Shown: piece by piece, positions 8,563 to 15,753 of the stretch
How positions within the stretch are numbered: position 1 is the first letter of the stretch
How the letters are laid out: each line of letters opens with the position of its first letter
Assembly (NCBI RefSeq): GCF_003010915.2
Contig: NZ_CP028426.1
Location: 744,001 to 808,000 of the forward strand
From: Gulosibacter molinativorax
GTDB lineage: Bacteria; Actinomycetota; Actinomycetes; Actinomycetales; Microbacteriaceae
DNA length: 64,000 bases
Direction of reading: 5' to 3'
Notes under the pieces: generated by a model
Seen by the model: the letters and a program-made list of their open reading frames with translations, nothing else
Database searches by the model: none
What the model was told of the DNA's origin: nothing
Position numbers and translations under genes: made by a program

Positions 8563-10023
8563 TTGTTGCGACGCGCGAAAATTGTGGCCACACTTGGCCC
8601 CGCAGTTTCGAGCCCCGAGGGCATTCGCGGAATTATCCAGGCTGGTGTGAACGTTACCCGTTTCAACATGAGCCACGGCGACCACGAAGTCCACTCCGCC
8701 AACTACCAACTTGTCCGTCAGGCGTCTGAGGACCTCGGTGTCCCGATCGCCGTCCTGTGCGACCTCCAGGGCCCCAAGATTCGGCTCGGCCGCTTCGAGG
8801 ACGGCCCCTACGAGCTCGCCGACGGCGACATCTTCAAGATCACGACCGATGACATCATCGGCAACAAGGACATCGTCGGCACGACCTTCAAAGGCCTGCC
8901 CGCGGACGTCCGCCCCGGCGACCCGCTCCTCGTCGACGACGGTCGGGTAGCGCTCCGCGCCATCGAGGTGTCGGACACTACCGTCACCACGCGCGTCGAG
9001 GTGGGCGGGCCGGTCTCGAACAACAAGGGCATCAACCTTCCCGGCGTCGCGGTCAACGTTCCGGCGCTCAGCGAGAAGGATGAGGATGACCTGCGCTGGG
9101 CGATTCGCACCGGTGCCGACGTCATTGCGCTCTCGTTCGTGCGAAACGCGGAAGACATCCACCGCGTGCACGAGATCATGGACGAAGAAGGCGTTCGCCT
9201 TCCCGTAATCGCGAAGATCGAGAAGCCGCAGGCGGTCGACAACCTCGCGGAAATCGTGGATGCATTCGATGGCATCATGGTGGCCCGCGGCGACCTCGGC
9301 GTAGAGCTGCCGCTGGAGGCCGTGCCGATCGTGCAGAAGCGCGCGATCGAGCTCGCTCGCCGTCGGGCAAAGCCCGTCATCGTTGCGACGCAGATGCTTG
9401 AGTCAATGATCACGAGCCCGCGGCCGACCCGCGCCGAGGCATCCGACTGCGCGAACGCCGTGCTCGATGGCGCTGACGCACTCATGCTCTCGGGCGAGAC
9501 GAGCGTGGGTCAGTACCCGATCGTCACCGTGGAGACGATGGCCCGCATCATTGAGGCCACCGAGGAACACGGCATCGAGCGGATCGCCCCGCTCGGGACG
9601 AAGCCCTTCACCCAGGGCGGCGTCATCACCCTGGCTGCGACCGAGGTCGGCGAGTTCCTCGGGGCCAAGTACTACTGCGTGTTCACCGAGTCGGGCGACT
9701 CCGTGCGCCGCATGTCGCGACTGCGTCCGAAGATCCCGATGCTCGGGTTCACCCCGCGCGAGTCGATTCGCCGGCGCATGAACCTGTACTGGGGCGTGCA
9801 GTCGATTCTCGTGGAGCGAGTGACGCACACGGATGAGATGTTCATCCAGGTTGATGAGCACCTGCTCGGAAGCGGCAAGGCCAAGCGTGGCGACAAGGTC
9901 GTGATCGTCGCTGGTACCCCGCCAGGGGTCCCAGGGTCCACGAACGACCTCCGCGTGCACCGTGTCGGCGACGCTATCGACGCCCTCGCGCCCGCCTACG
10001 AGGCGCGACACATGCGGAAGTAA
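8563..10023 (+). CDS. pyk: Pyruvate kinase (canonical copy)
   Basis: This enzyme transfers phosphate from phosphoenolpyruvate to ADP. Visible motifs: RRAKIVATLGPA at the N terminus, TRFNMSHGD (Arg/Asn/Ser for K+ and phosphate), CDLQGPKIRLG, IAKIEKPQAV (catalytic Lys and metal Glu), MVARGDLGVE, ATQMLESM, and MLSGETSVGQYP. An upstream ATG at 8497 is in frame, but it would add 22 non-conserved residues; a GGAGAA at 8551-8556 points to TTG at 8563 (or 8566), giving about 486 residues, the usual length. A second, unusual paralogue is at 46973-48823. Confidence 0.95.
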   Translation: MLRRAKIVATLGPAVSSPEGIRGIIQAGVNVTRFNMSHGDHEVHSANYQLVRQASEDLGVPIAVLCDLQGPKIRLGRFEDGPYELADGDIFKITTDDIIGNKDIVGTTFKGLPADVRPGDPLLVDDGRVALRAIEVSDTTVTTRVEVGGPVSNNKGINLPGVAVNVPALSEKDEDDLRWAIRTGADVIALSFVRNAEDIHRVHEIMDEEGVRLPVIAKIEKPQAVDNLAEIVDAFDGIMVARGDLGVELPLEAVPIVQKRAIELARRRAKPVIVATQMLESMITSPRPTRAEASDCANAVLDGADALMLSGETSVGQYPIVTVETMARIIEATEEHGIERIAPLGTKPFTQGGVITLAATEVGEFLGAKYYCVFTESGDSVRRMSRLRPKIPMLGFTPRESIRRRMNLYWGVQSILVERVTHTDEMFIQVDEHLLGSGKAKRGDKVVIVAGTPPGVPGSTNDLRVHRVGDAIDALAPAYEARHMRK

Positions 10024-10042
10024 CACTTCGAGCATCCACCCG

Positions 10043-10085
10043 AAATGGCTCTGCCCGCAGCAATCGCTGCGGGCAGAGCCATTTT
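10043..10085 (+). terminator. Strong intrinsic terminator after pyk
   Basis: Arms at 10043-10061 and 10066-10084 are perfect 19-bp complements around an AATC loop. The stem starts with AAA and ends with TTT, so it can act on both strands. The leftward permease gene ends at 10110, so this closes two convergent units. Confidence 0.9.
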
Positions 10086-10109
10086 CCGTGCGGCACTGCT
10101 TCGCCGCGT

Positions 10110-11156
10110 CTAGAGCCTGCCCCGCTTCATGATGACCGCGAGGAACACGACGCCGCCGACGAGCTCAATGATGATCGAGACGACGCCCTGGGCGTAGAAG
10201 ACGTGGTTCATGATGAAGTAGGCGCCGGTCAGGATCAGGAATCCGAGGCCGAACGCCATCGGGAACACGTATCGATGGTCGTAGGTATTGGCGAACTGAT
10301 AGGCGAGCGTCGCCACGAGGAATCCGAGGAACGTCATCGGGCCAACCAGCGCGGTCGAAGTCGCCATCAGGATCGTGATGAGCACGAGCGAGCGGATCAC
10401 GAGCGCCTTGTGGTTGATGCCGAGGCCCACGGCGATATCGTGTCCGAGCGCCACGATGTTGAGCTTGCGGGAGCTCATGTAGAGGAGCGCCCCCGCGACG
10501 ATCACGAGCGGGATCGCGATCGGAAAGTAGGCCGGATCTGCGTTCTTTACCGAGCCGAACAGACGCGCGGTGAGCAGGTCGAACTCGCTGGGCGTCAGCA
10601 GTCGCTGCATGAACGTCGAGATCGACCCGAGGCCGCCGCCGACGATGATGCCTACGAGCAACATGATCTGCATATTGCCGAAGCGGCCGGACAGCAGCCA
10701 CCCGTAGAGGATGCTTGCGAGCAGGACCATGACGGCCAAGAGCACGAGGAACCTCGGGATGCCGGTGAACGCCACGAGACCGGCCACACCGAAGAGGTAG
10801 AGCGCGCCGGTGTTGATCGCGGTGTAGAGCGACTCGAAGCCGAGCAGCGAGGGCGTGATGATGCGGTTATTGGTGATCGTCTGGAACGCCACGGTGGCGG
10901 TGGCATGACAGAACGCCACGATCGCCATCGCGATGACGCTCGTGAACCTTCGCTCCGCGATCAGCCAGAACTCGCGCGTGCCGAACGGCATCGGGTTGTC
11001 CCAGGCGAGCAGGAGAATCGCGAACGCGAGGGACACGACGACGATGATGGCCATCGTGACCCAGTAGCCGCGCTTGGCCCGAGCATCCTTAAACGGCCCG
11101 CGCAGGAGCGCCAGGTTGCCTGCGTTCGGGGCTGGGGTGGTACTCGTCTTAGCCAT
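10110..11156 (-). CDS. Iron-siderophore ABC transporter permease (FecCD family, YclO/CeuC-like)
   Basis: The 348-residue inner-membrane subunit of an iron-chelate importer shows roughly nine to ten hydrophobic segments after a polar N terminus of about 30 residues. Regions such as NNRIITPSLLGFESLY, GGGLGSISTFMQRL and GPMTFLGFLVATLAYQF match the FecCD fold, and GHDIAVGLGINHK is the loop that contacts the ATPase. Its closest architecture is the second permease of YclNOPQ/CeuBCDE-type systems. It overlaps the upstream permease gene by eight bases, so the two permeases are made in step. Substrate (a ferric siderophore) is inferred from family only. Confidence 0.9.
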   Translation of the reverse strand: MAKTSTTPAPNAGNLALLRGPFKDARAKRGYWVTMAIIVVVSLAFAILLLAWDNPMPFGTREFWLIAERRFTSVIAMAIVAFCHATATVAFQTITNNRIITPSLLGFESLYTAINTGALYLFGVAGLVAFTGIPRFLVLLAVMVLLASILYGWLLSGRFGNMQIMLLVGIIVGGGLGSISTFMQRLLTPSEFDLLTARLFGSVKNADPAYFPIAIPLVIVAGALLYMSSRKLNIVALGHDIAVGLGINHKALVIRSLVLITILMATSTALVGPMTFLGFLVATLAYQFANTYDHRYVFPMAFGLGFLILTGAYFIMNHVFYAQGVVSIIIELVGGVVFLAVIMKRGRL

Positions 11157-12141
11157 ATCGACGCTGCCTCAGGATCAGAAGGATGAACACGACCGCTCCG
11201 AGGATGCCGAGGATGAGCGACACGGGGATCTCGAAGGGCATGATGATGACGCGGCCGATGATGTCGCACACGGTGACAATGCCGATGCCGAGGAGACATA
11301 CCCAGGGCAGGTTGCTGCGCAGGTTGTCGCCGCGGAACATCGAGATGATGTTCGGGACGATGAGCCCGAGGAATGGCAGGTTGCCGACGATGACGGTCAC
11401 GACACCCGTCGCGATCGCGACAAGGCCGGTGCCGATCAGGATTATGCGGTTGTAGTTGATGCCGACGTTGGTGGCGACATCCTCGCCGAGCCCTGCGACG
11501 GTGAGTCGGTCCGCGAGGATGAAGACCACGAGGACGACGACGGCAACGATCCAGAGGGCCTCGTACTGGCCGCGAATCGCGGACGTGAAGCTGCCCGCAA
11601 ACCAGATGCCGAGGTTCTGGAGGAGATCGGTCTGCAGCGCGATGAACGTCGAGACCGAGCTGACCACCGCGCCGAGCATGATGCCGACGATCGGCACGAT
11701 GAGAGATGAGCGAAGCGACACCCGGCGAAGGAACGCAAAGAAGATCATCGTGCCGACGAAGGCGAACACGATGGCGCCCACGGTGCGCGCGAGGAGACTC
11801 GGTGCGGGCACGAGGATCATGACCGTGAGGAGGCCAAGGCCGGCCCACTCGGTCGTTCCGGTCGTGGTCGGTTCGACGAACTTGTTCTGCGTGAGGAGCT
11901 GCATCACGAGCCCACACATCGACATCGCTGCACCGGCAAGGACGAGCGCAATCGTCCGGGGAATGCGCGTGATGAAGAACATTTCCGCACCGTCCTCCTG
12001 CCCGACGACGTCATAGACGCCCACGAAGAGTGAGAGGACGAGCAGCGCCAGCACGACAATCGTGCCGATCAGGAGTTTCCAGTCGAAGAGCCGCTCACGC
12101 GCGGCCCTCGGCGGGGATTTTTTGTTGAGGACTGATGTCAT
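11149..12141 (-). CDS. Iron-siderophore ABC transporter permease (FecCD family, YclN/CeuB-like)
   Basis: The 330-residue membrane subunit is the partner of the permease at 10110-11156. The FecCD signatures are visible as RIPRTIALVLAGAAMSMCGLVMQLLTQNKFVEPTTTG (motif split across the first helices) and GLGEDVATNVGINYN, the ATPase-contact loop, followed by NLPFLGLIVPNI. The N terminus is short and polar with a first helix at about residues 24-44. A strong hairpin at 12173-12211 separates it from the binding-protein gene, which may lower permease output relative to the binding protein. Confidence 0.9.
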   Translation of the reverse strand: MTSVLNKKSPPRAARERLFDWKLLIGTIVVLALLVLSLFVGVYDVVGQEDGAEMFFITRIPRTIALVLAGAAMSMCGLVMQLLTQNKFVEPTTTGTTEWAGLGLLTVMILVPAPSLLARTVGAIVFAFVGTMIFFAFLRRVSLRSSLIVPIVGIMLGAVVSSVSTFIALQTDLLQNLGIWFAGSFTSAIRGQYEALWIVAVVVLVVFILADRLTVAGLGEDVATNVGINYNRIILIGTGLVAIATGVVTVIVGNLPFLGLIVPNIISMFRGDNLRSNLPWVCLLGIGIVTVCDIIGRVIIMPFEIPVSLILGILGAVVFILLILRQRRYG

Positions 12142-12172
12142 AACACCGTTACGGGTAGGGGAGGCGCGCAGG

Positions 12173-12211
12173 AAGTGGTGGGTTTCGGACCAAGTCCAAG
12201 ACCCACCACTT
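12173..12211 (-). terminator. Intercistronic hairpin after the siderophore-binding protein gene
   Basis: Arms at 12173-12190 and 12194-12211 pair over 18 positions with one mismatch and one G-T pair, around a three-base loop. On the leftward transcript no T-run follows. It fits an mRNA-stabilising or partial-termination structure between a highly needed binding protein and its permeases. Confidence 0.6.
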
Positions 12212-12233
12212 CAGCGCGTGAATTGAGGCGAAA

Positions 12234-13223
12234 TTACTTTGCCGCCTCGAATGCGTCGGCCATGCCGTTGTAGATCTCAGTGTAGGTCTGGATCGACTCG
12301 TTCGTGTAAGTGTCGGAAGGAACGTAGTAGATGTGGCCGTCCTGGACCGCGGTCACATTCGCGAGTGCGTCGGAGTTCGCGATGACCTCTTCAGCGGGCT
12401 GGTAGCCGTCTTCCTGGACGGTGAGTCCCGCATCGCGGTCGAGAACGAGGATCCAATCGGGGTTGGATGCGGCGATCGCCTCGACCGAGATGTCGTCGCC
12501 CTGGTGGTCGCTCGAGCTGTCGGACACCTCGAGCGCGGGGGTGAAGTCGAAGATGCTGTAGAGCGGGCCGAAGGTGCGGCCGGAGCCCGGCGCCGAATAG
12601 CCGATCTCCCCGCCCGAGACGATGACCGACATGACGGTCTGCGCGGGGTCATAGGCTGCCGTCACGCGGTCGCGCGCAGCCTGGAAGTCGGCGACGAGCT
12701 GTTCGGCCTCGGTCTGCTTCCCGAAGATCTCACCGAGGGCGAGCGTCTGGCGCTCGAGTTCGGCGCCGAAGTCCTCGCCCTCGCGCGGCTCGAGATCGAT
12801 GATCGTCGCGTCGGGAACGAGCTTCGCGATCTCCTCGTCGTGCTCGGTGAAGCGCTGACCGCTGATGATGAGGTCAGGCTGGGCGGCGACGATGAGTTCC
12901 AGGTTCGGCTCGCGGTGGTTCCCGATGTTGGCGATGTTCTCATCCGAGGAGTAGGGGACCGTCGTCGGCATGATGTCGAGGGGGGCTGCTGCTACCTCGA
13001 TGCCCCAGCTGCTCAGGGTCTCAAAGGTGCGGTTGTCGAGGGCGACCACCGTCCCAACGGGGGTCTGGATCTCGTGGCTGCCCGTGTTGTCCCCGATCGT
13101 GACGGAACCCGCGGCTTCGGTGCTCGCGGTGTCAGCGGTGGAGGCGCCGGATGCGGAGCAGCCGGCGAGGGCAAGGGCGGAAACTGCGGCGAGAGCGAGA
13201 AGCCGGAACTTGGGAGACTTCAT
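12234..13223 (-). CDS. Siderophore ABC transporter substrate-binding lipoprotein (YclQ/CeuE-like)
   Basis: The 329-residue protein has a lipoprotein signal: KSPKFRLL, a hydrophobic stretch, then the lipobox LAGC with the cysteine at residue 22. The mature part is a helical-backbone periplasmic-binding fold, with TVVALDNRTFETLSSWGIEV near the start and NPDWILVLDRDAG toward the end, as in CeuE/YclQ catecholate-siderophore binders. It should sit on the outer face of the membrane and feed the two permeases downstream. A DtxR/IdeR-like box 51 bases upstream of its ATG predicts repression by iron. The exact ligand cannot be read from sequence. Confidence 0.92.
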   Translation of the reverse strand: MKSPKFRLLALAAVSALALAGCSASGASTADTASTEAAGSVTIGDNTGSHEIQTPVGTVVALDNRTFETLSSWGIEVAAAPLDIMPTTVPYSSDENIANIGNHREPNLELIVAAQPDLIISGQRFTEHDEEIAKLVPDATIIDLEPREGEDFGAELERQTLALGEIFGKQTEAEQLVADFQAARDRVTAAYDPAQTVMSVIVSGGEIGYSAPGSGRTFGPLYSIFDFTPALEVSDSSSDHQGDDISVEAIAASNPDWILVLDRDAGLTVQEDGYQPAEEVIANSDALANVTAVQDGHIYYVPSDTYTNESIQTYTEIYNGMADAFEAAK

Positions 13224-13273
13224 GGCGCCTTTCTGTAGGGCGGGTCGACCAGCGGATGCCGTGGTCGGGTTGA

Positions 13274-13292
13274 TTAGGTAAACCTAACCTTA
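13274..13292. promoter_or_regulatory. DtxR/IdeR-type iron box
   Basis: The 19-base site TTAGGTAAACCTAACCTTA matches the DtxR/IdeR consensus TWAGGTTAGSCTAACCTWA at 17 positions. It lies in the 212-base divergent region, 51 bases upstream of the binding-protein ATG (leftward) and 143 bases upstream of the ATPase GTG (rightward). Iron-dependent repression of the leftward operon is expected; control of the rightward gene is less certain. Confidence 0.85.
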
Positions 13293-13435
13293 GTGCAAAC
13301 TTGGCGTGCGGTGGGCATCGCATGCGAAACTGGAGTGTGTATGCCGCACTCGGCGGCGGGGCAGGCGCTCGTGAGGGCGCGCCGAACGAAATTCTGGATG
13401 GCCGGCTTGGCTATCAGCGTTGGAGGCAATTTCTC

Positions 13436-14317
13436 GTGATCACAGTCGAATCGGTGGCAAAGCGGTACGGCGATTCGGTCGTCGTAGACGACGTCTCGCT
13501 TGAGATCCCCGCCGGTGGTATCACGTCGATCATTGGGCCCAACGGAGCAGGCAAGTCCACGCTGCTGTCGATTGTGAGCCGCCTTGAGCCGATGAGCGCG
13601 GGCGTTGTGACCGTGGATGGCATGGATGTGTCGACTACGAAATCCCCGATCCTGGCAAAGCGACTCGCGATTCTTCGGCAAGAGAACCACCTCACCGTGC
13701 GACTTTCGGTGCGCGACCTCGTGGCGTTCGGACGCTTCCCGCATAGTCAGGGTCGGCTAACTAAAGACGACGTCGAGTTCGTCGACAAGGCCCTCGACTA
13801 CATGGGCCTCACGGAGCTGCAGGATCGGTACATTGATGAGCTTTCCGGCGGCCAGCGGCAGCGCGCGTACGTGGCCATGGTCATCTGTCAGGACACCGAC
13901 TACGTATTGCTCGACGAGCCGCTAAACAATCTCGACATGAAGCACTCCGTGAACATGATGCAACACCTACGGCGCATCGCGACCGAGCTCGGCAAGACGA
14001 TCCTGTTCGTTGTGCACGACATCAACTTCGCGTCGGTGTATTCGGACCGAATGATCGCGATGCGTGATGGTCGCGTGATTGTGCAGGGCACGCCCGAGGA
14101 GGTCATGGACTCGCGGAAGCTCGCGGCGATCTATGACATGTACATTCCGATTCACGAGATCGAGGGGGAGCGGCTCGGTATTTACTACTGGTCGCCGGCT
14201 CTGCCGACCGCGGCGAAGCTGCCCGCGGACTACCGCACGGAGGTGCAGGTGCACGTCTCGCCCGATCATCCGGGCGAAGAGGCCGTCCCGAAGACGGTCG
14301 CGGAACTCAGCGAGTGA
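13436..14317 (+). CDS. Iron-siderophore ABC transporter ATP-binding protein (FepC/YclP-like)
   Basis: The 293-residue ATPase energises the siderophore importer encoded on the other strand. Walker A is GPNGAGKST, the Q-loop region is LRQENHLTVRLSVRDLVAFGRFP, the ABC signature is LSGGQRQR, Walker B is YVLLDEP and the H-loop is VVHDINF. The GTG at 13436 is preceded by GGAGG nine bases upstream; the longer open frame from 13301 adds non-conserved residues. The C-terminal tail of about 40 residues (from roughly 250) is longer than the minimal domain and matches YclP-type proteins. Splitting the ATPase onto a divergent transcript is less usual than a single operon. Confidence 0.92.
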   Translation: MITVESVAKRYGDSVVVDDVSLEIPAGGITSIIGPNGAGKSTLLSIVSRLEPMSAGVVTVDGMDVSTTKSPILAKRLAILRQENHLTVRLSVRDLVAFGRFPHSQGRLTKDDVEFVDKALDYMGLTELQDRYIDELSGGQRQRAYVAMVICQDTDYVLLDEPLNNLDMKHSVNMMQHLRRIATELGKTILFVVHDINFASVYSDRMIAMRDGRVIVQGTPEEVMDSRKLAAIYDMYIPIHEIEGERLGIYYWSPALPTAAKLPADYRTEVQVHVSPDHPGEEAVPKTVAELSE

Positions 14318-14330
14318 ACCGCGCAGCTCA

Positions 14331-14409
14331 TTGAGTGAACTGCGTAGCGGTTCGTATCGAACTGAGCGGAGGCCTATCGATACGGGCCTTTGGCCCTACT
14401 CAAGGACCT
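14331..14409. repeat. Paired intergenic repeat, copy 1 (inverted pair of units)
   Basis: The right unit (14373-14409) reads TCGATACG, then a 12-base palindrome, then TACTCAAGG. The left unit (14331-14360) is the same design in reverse: TTGAGT, a palindromic stretch (GAAC...GTTC), then GTATCGA. The same pair with different palindromes occurs at 63146-63231. It lies between the end of the ATPase gene and the 3' end of tRNA-Leu, a convergent position where it could act as a two-way terminator. Similar elements are common in Microbacteriaceae as far as I know. Confidence 0.75.
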
Positions 14410-14419
14410 CAAGCAAGTG

Positions 14420-14502
14420 TGCCGGCTGTGGGACTCGAACCCACACGCCCTCTCGGACAACGCATTTTGAGTGCGTCGCGTCTACCATTCCGCCAAGCCG
14501 GC
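14420..14502 (-). tRNA. tRNA-Leu (anticodon CAA)
   Basis: On the minus strand the acceptor arm GCCGGCT pairs perfectly with AGCCGGC, followed by discriminator A at 14420. The anticodon loop CTCAAAA is closed by ACGCA/TGCGT and gives anticodon CAA, reading TTG. A D-arm with GGTAG, a long variable arm typical of class II leucine tRNAs and a T-arm with GGTTCGAGTCC are visible. CCA is not encoded. Only 36 bases separate it from the divergent pdtaR start. Confidence 0.95.
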
Positions 14503-14514
14503 AAGCTTTCGAGG

Positions 14515-14538
14515 ATTACAGTACAGTAATCTTCTATC
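14515..14538. promoter_or_regulatory. Shared divergent promoter for tRNA-Leu and pdtaR
   Basis: ATTACAGTACAGTAAT at 14515-14530 is nearly its own reverse complement (14 of 16 positions). On the + strand TAATCT (14527-14532) ends six bases before the pdtaR GTG. On the - strand TACTGT boxes fall at a distance suitable for the tRNA precursor start. The 36-base gap leaves no room for separate promoters. Confidence 0.55.
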
Positions 14539-15165
14539 GTGACTGAAAACGAATCATCTACTGCTCCCCGTCGGGTCGTCGTTGCTGAAGACGAGTCCCT
14601 GATCCGCATCGACATTGTCGAGACCCTCCGTGACAACGGTTTTGAGGTTGTCGGCGAGGCGGGCGACGGCGAAACCGCTGTCGCGCTCGCTCGCGAGCTG
14701 CGACCGGATCTGGTGGTGATGGACGTCAAGATGCCGAAGCTCGATGGCATCTCCGCAGCGGCTCAGCTGACCGAGGAGAACATCGCGCCCGTCGTGCTGC
14801 TCACCGCCTTTAGCCAGAAGGAGCTCGTCGAACGAGCTACCGAGGCCGGCGCGCTCGCCTATGTCGTGAAGCCGTTTACGCAGAACGACCTGCTCCCGGC
14901 GATCGAGATCGCACTTGCCCGCCACCAGCAGATCATCGCGCTCGAGAACGAGGTCGCCGACCTTAGCGAGCGCTTCGAGACCCGCAAGCTCGTTGATCGC
15001 GCGAAGGGCCTGCTGACCGACAAGATGGGTCTGAGCGAGCCCGAGGCGTTCCGCTGGATCCAGAAGGCGTCGATGAACCGCCGCCTGACGATGCACGAGG
15101 TCGCCCAGGCCGTCATCGACCAGCTCGCTCCTCCCAAGAAGAAGCCAGCGAAGGCCGACGACTAA
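14539..15165 (+). CDS. pdtaR: ANTAR-domain response regulator (PdtaR-like antiterminator)
   Basis: The 208-residue protein has a receiver domain (acidic pocket E17/D18, phospho-acceptor D62 in VVMDVKMPK, K111 in VVKPF), a coiled-coil helix near residues 130-150, and a C-terminal ANTAR domain (LVDRAKGLLTDKMGLSEPEAFRWIQKASM) that binds paired RNA hairpins. By family (Mycobacterium Rv1626) it is phosphorylated by the PdtaS histidine kinase and blocks transcription termination at target leaders. PdtaS is not in the window, as is usual. The tail ends PPKKKPAKADD. The start is GTG with a -10 box and no ribosome binding site, so probably leaderless. Confidence 0.93.
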   Translation: MTENESSTAPRRVVVAEDESLIRIDIVETLRDNGFEVVGEAGDGETAVALARELRPDLVVMDVKMPKLDGISAAAQLTEENIAPVVLLTAFSQKELVERATEAGALAYVVKPFTQNDLLPAIEIALARHQQIIALENEVADLSERFETRKLVDRAKGLLTDKMGLSEPEAFRWIQKASMNRRLTMHEVAQAVIDQLAPPKKKPAKADD

Positions 15166-15188
15166 CCCGAGCGCAGCCTGCGCCTGCG

Positions 15189-15668
15189 CTAGCGGCGAGT
15201 GCGGATCATATTCGTGATCCGCACCGTCGAACAGCGCTTACCCGCCTCATTGGCGATCACGATCTCGTGCACCGTGAGGCTTCGCCCAAGATGAAGGGCA
15301 CGGCATTCCGCCGTGACCCAGCCGCGCGTAGCCGATGCCGTGTGGGTCGCATTGATATCGATCCCCACGGCAGAATTGTTTTTCCCGCCGGTGAGCGTCG
15401 CCGCGTGAAGGGCTGCGGATACAGACCCGAGGCTCTCGCCGAGCACGCAGTATGCGCCGCCGTGTAGGAACCCGTAAGGCTGCTCGTTTCCGGCTACTGG
15501 CATTACGGCCACCGACCGTTCCGGCGACAGCTCGATGAAGAGCACACCCATCTTGGCGCCGAGGTTACCCGCGCCATTACCGTGCGTGACGGTTTCCTGA
15601 TCAGGCACGACCAACCCGTTAATCACGAGAGGCTCGGCGGGCTCATGCTGGGCGGTGTTGGACGTCAT
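15189..15668 (-). CDS. PaaI-family hotdog thioesterase
   Basis: The 159-residue protein has the hotdog-fold thioesterase signature HGGAYCVLGESLGSVSA at about residues 78-95 and a following strand SAVGIDINATHTASATRGWVTAECRALHLGRSLTVHEI. Such enzymes hydrolyse acyl- or aryl-CoA; substrate is unknown (the closest named groups are PaaI and menaquinone-pathway DHNA-CoA thioesterases). AGGAGG precedes the ATG. It is convergent with pdtaR (23-base gap holding a 7-bp inverted repeat at 15170-15190) and divergent from polA, the same order as in mycobacteria. Confidence 0.88.
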   Translation of the reverse strand: MTSNTAQHEPAEPLVINGLVVPDQETVTHGNGAGNLGAKMGVLFIELSPERSVAVMPVAGNEQPYGFLHGGAYCVLGESLGSVSAALHAATLTGGKNNSAVGIDINATHTASATRGWVTAECRALHLGRSLTVHEIVIANEAGKRCSTVRITNMIRTRR

Positions 15669-15741
15669 CGTCTGTGGTTCCTCCTGGTGCGTGGCCGGTG
15701 CGCATCCTTTCGATGCACACGCAGTGGTGAGTGACCCCGCG

Positions 15742-15753
15742 TAGGCTAGCGGG
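15742..15753. promoter_or_regulatory. Overlapping divergent -10 boxes for polA (+) and the thioesterase gene (-)
   Basis: The 7 bases TAGGCTA (15742-15748) read TAGGCT on the + strand and TAGCCT on the - strand. On the + strand six bases separate the box from the polA GTG at 15754, predicting a leaderless mRNA. On the - strand it would give a leader of roughly 70 bases containing AGGAGG. Confidence 0.5.

Noticed and set aside
15170-15190. Terminator between pdtaR and the thioesterase gene
   Set aside because: A 7-bp inverted repeat (AGCGCAG/CTGCGCT) exists but has no T-run on either strand, so I mention it only with the thioesterase gene.
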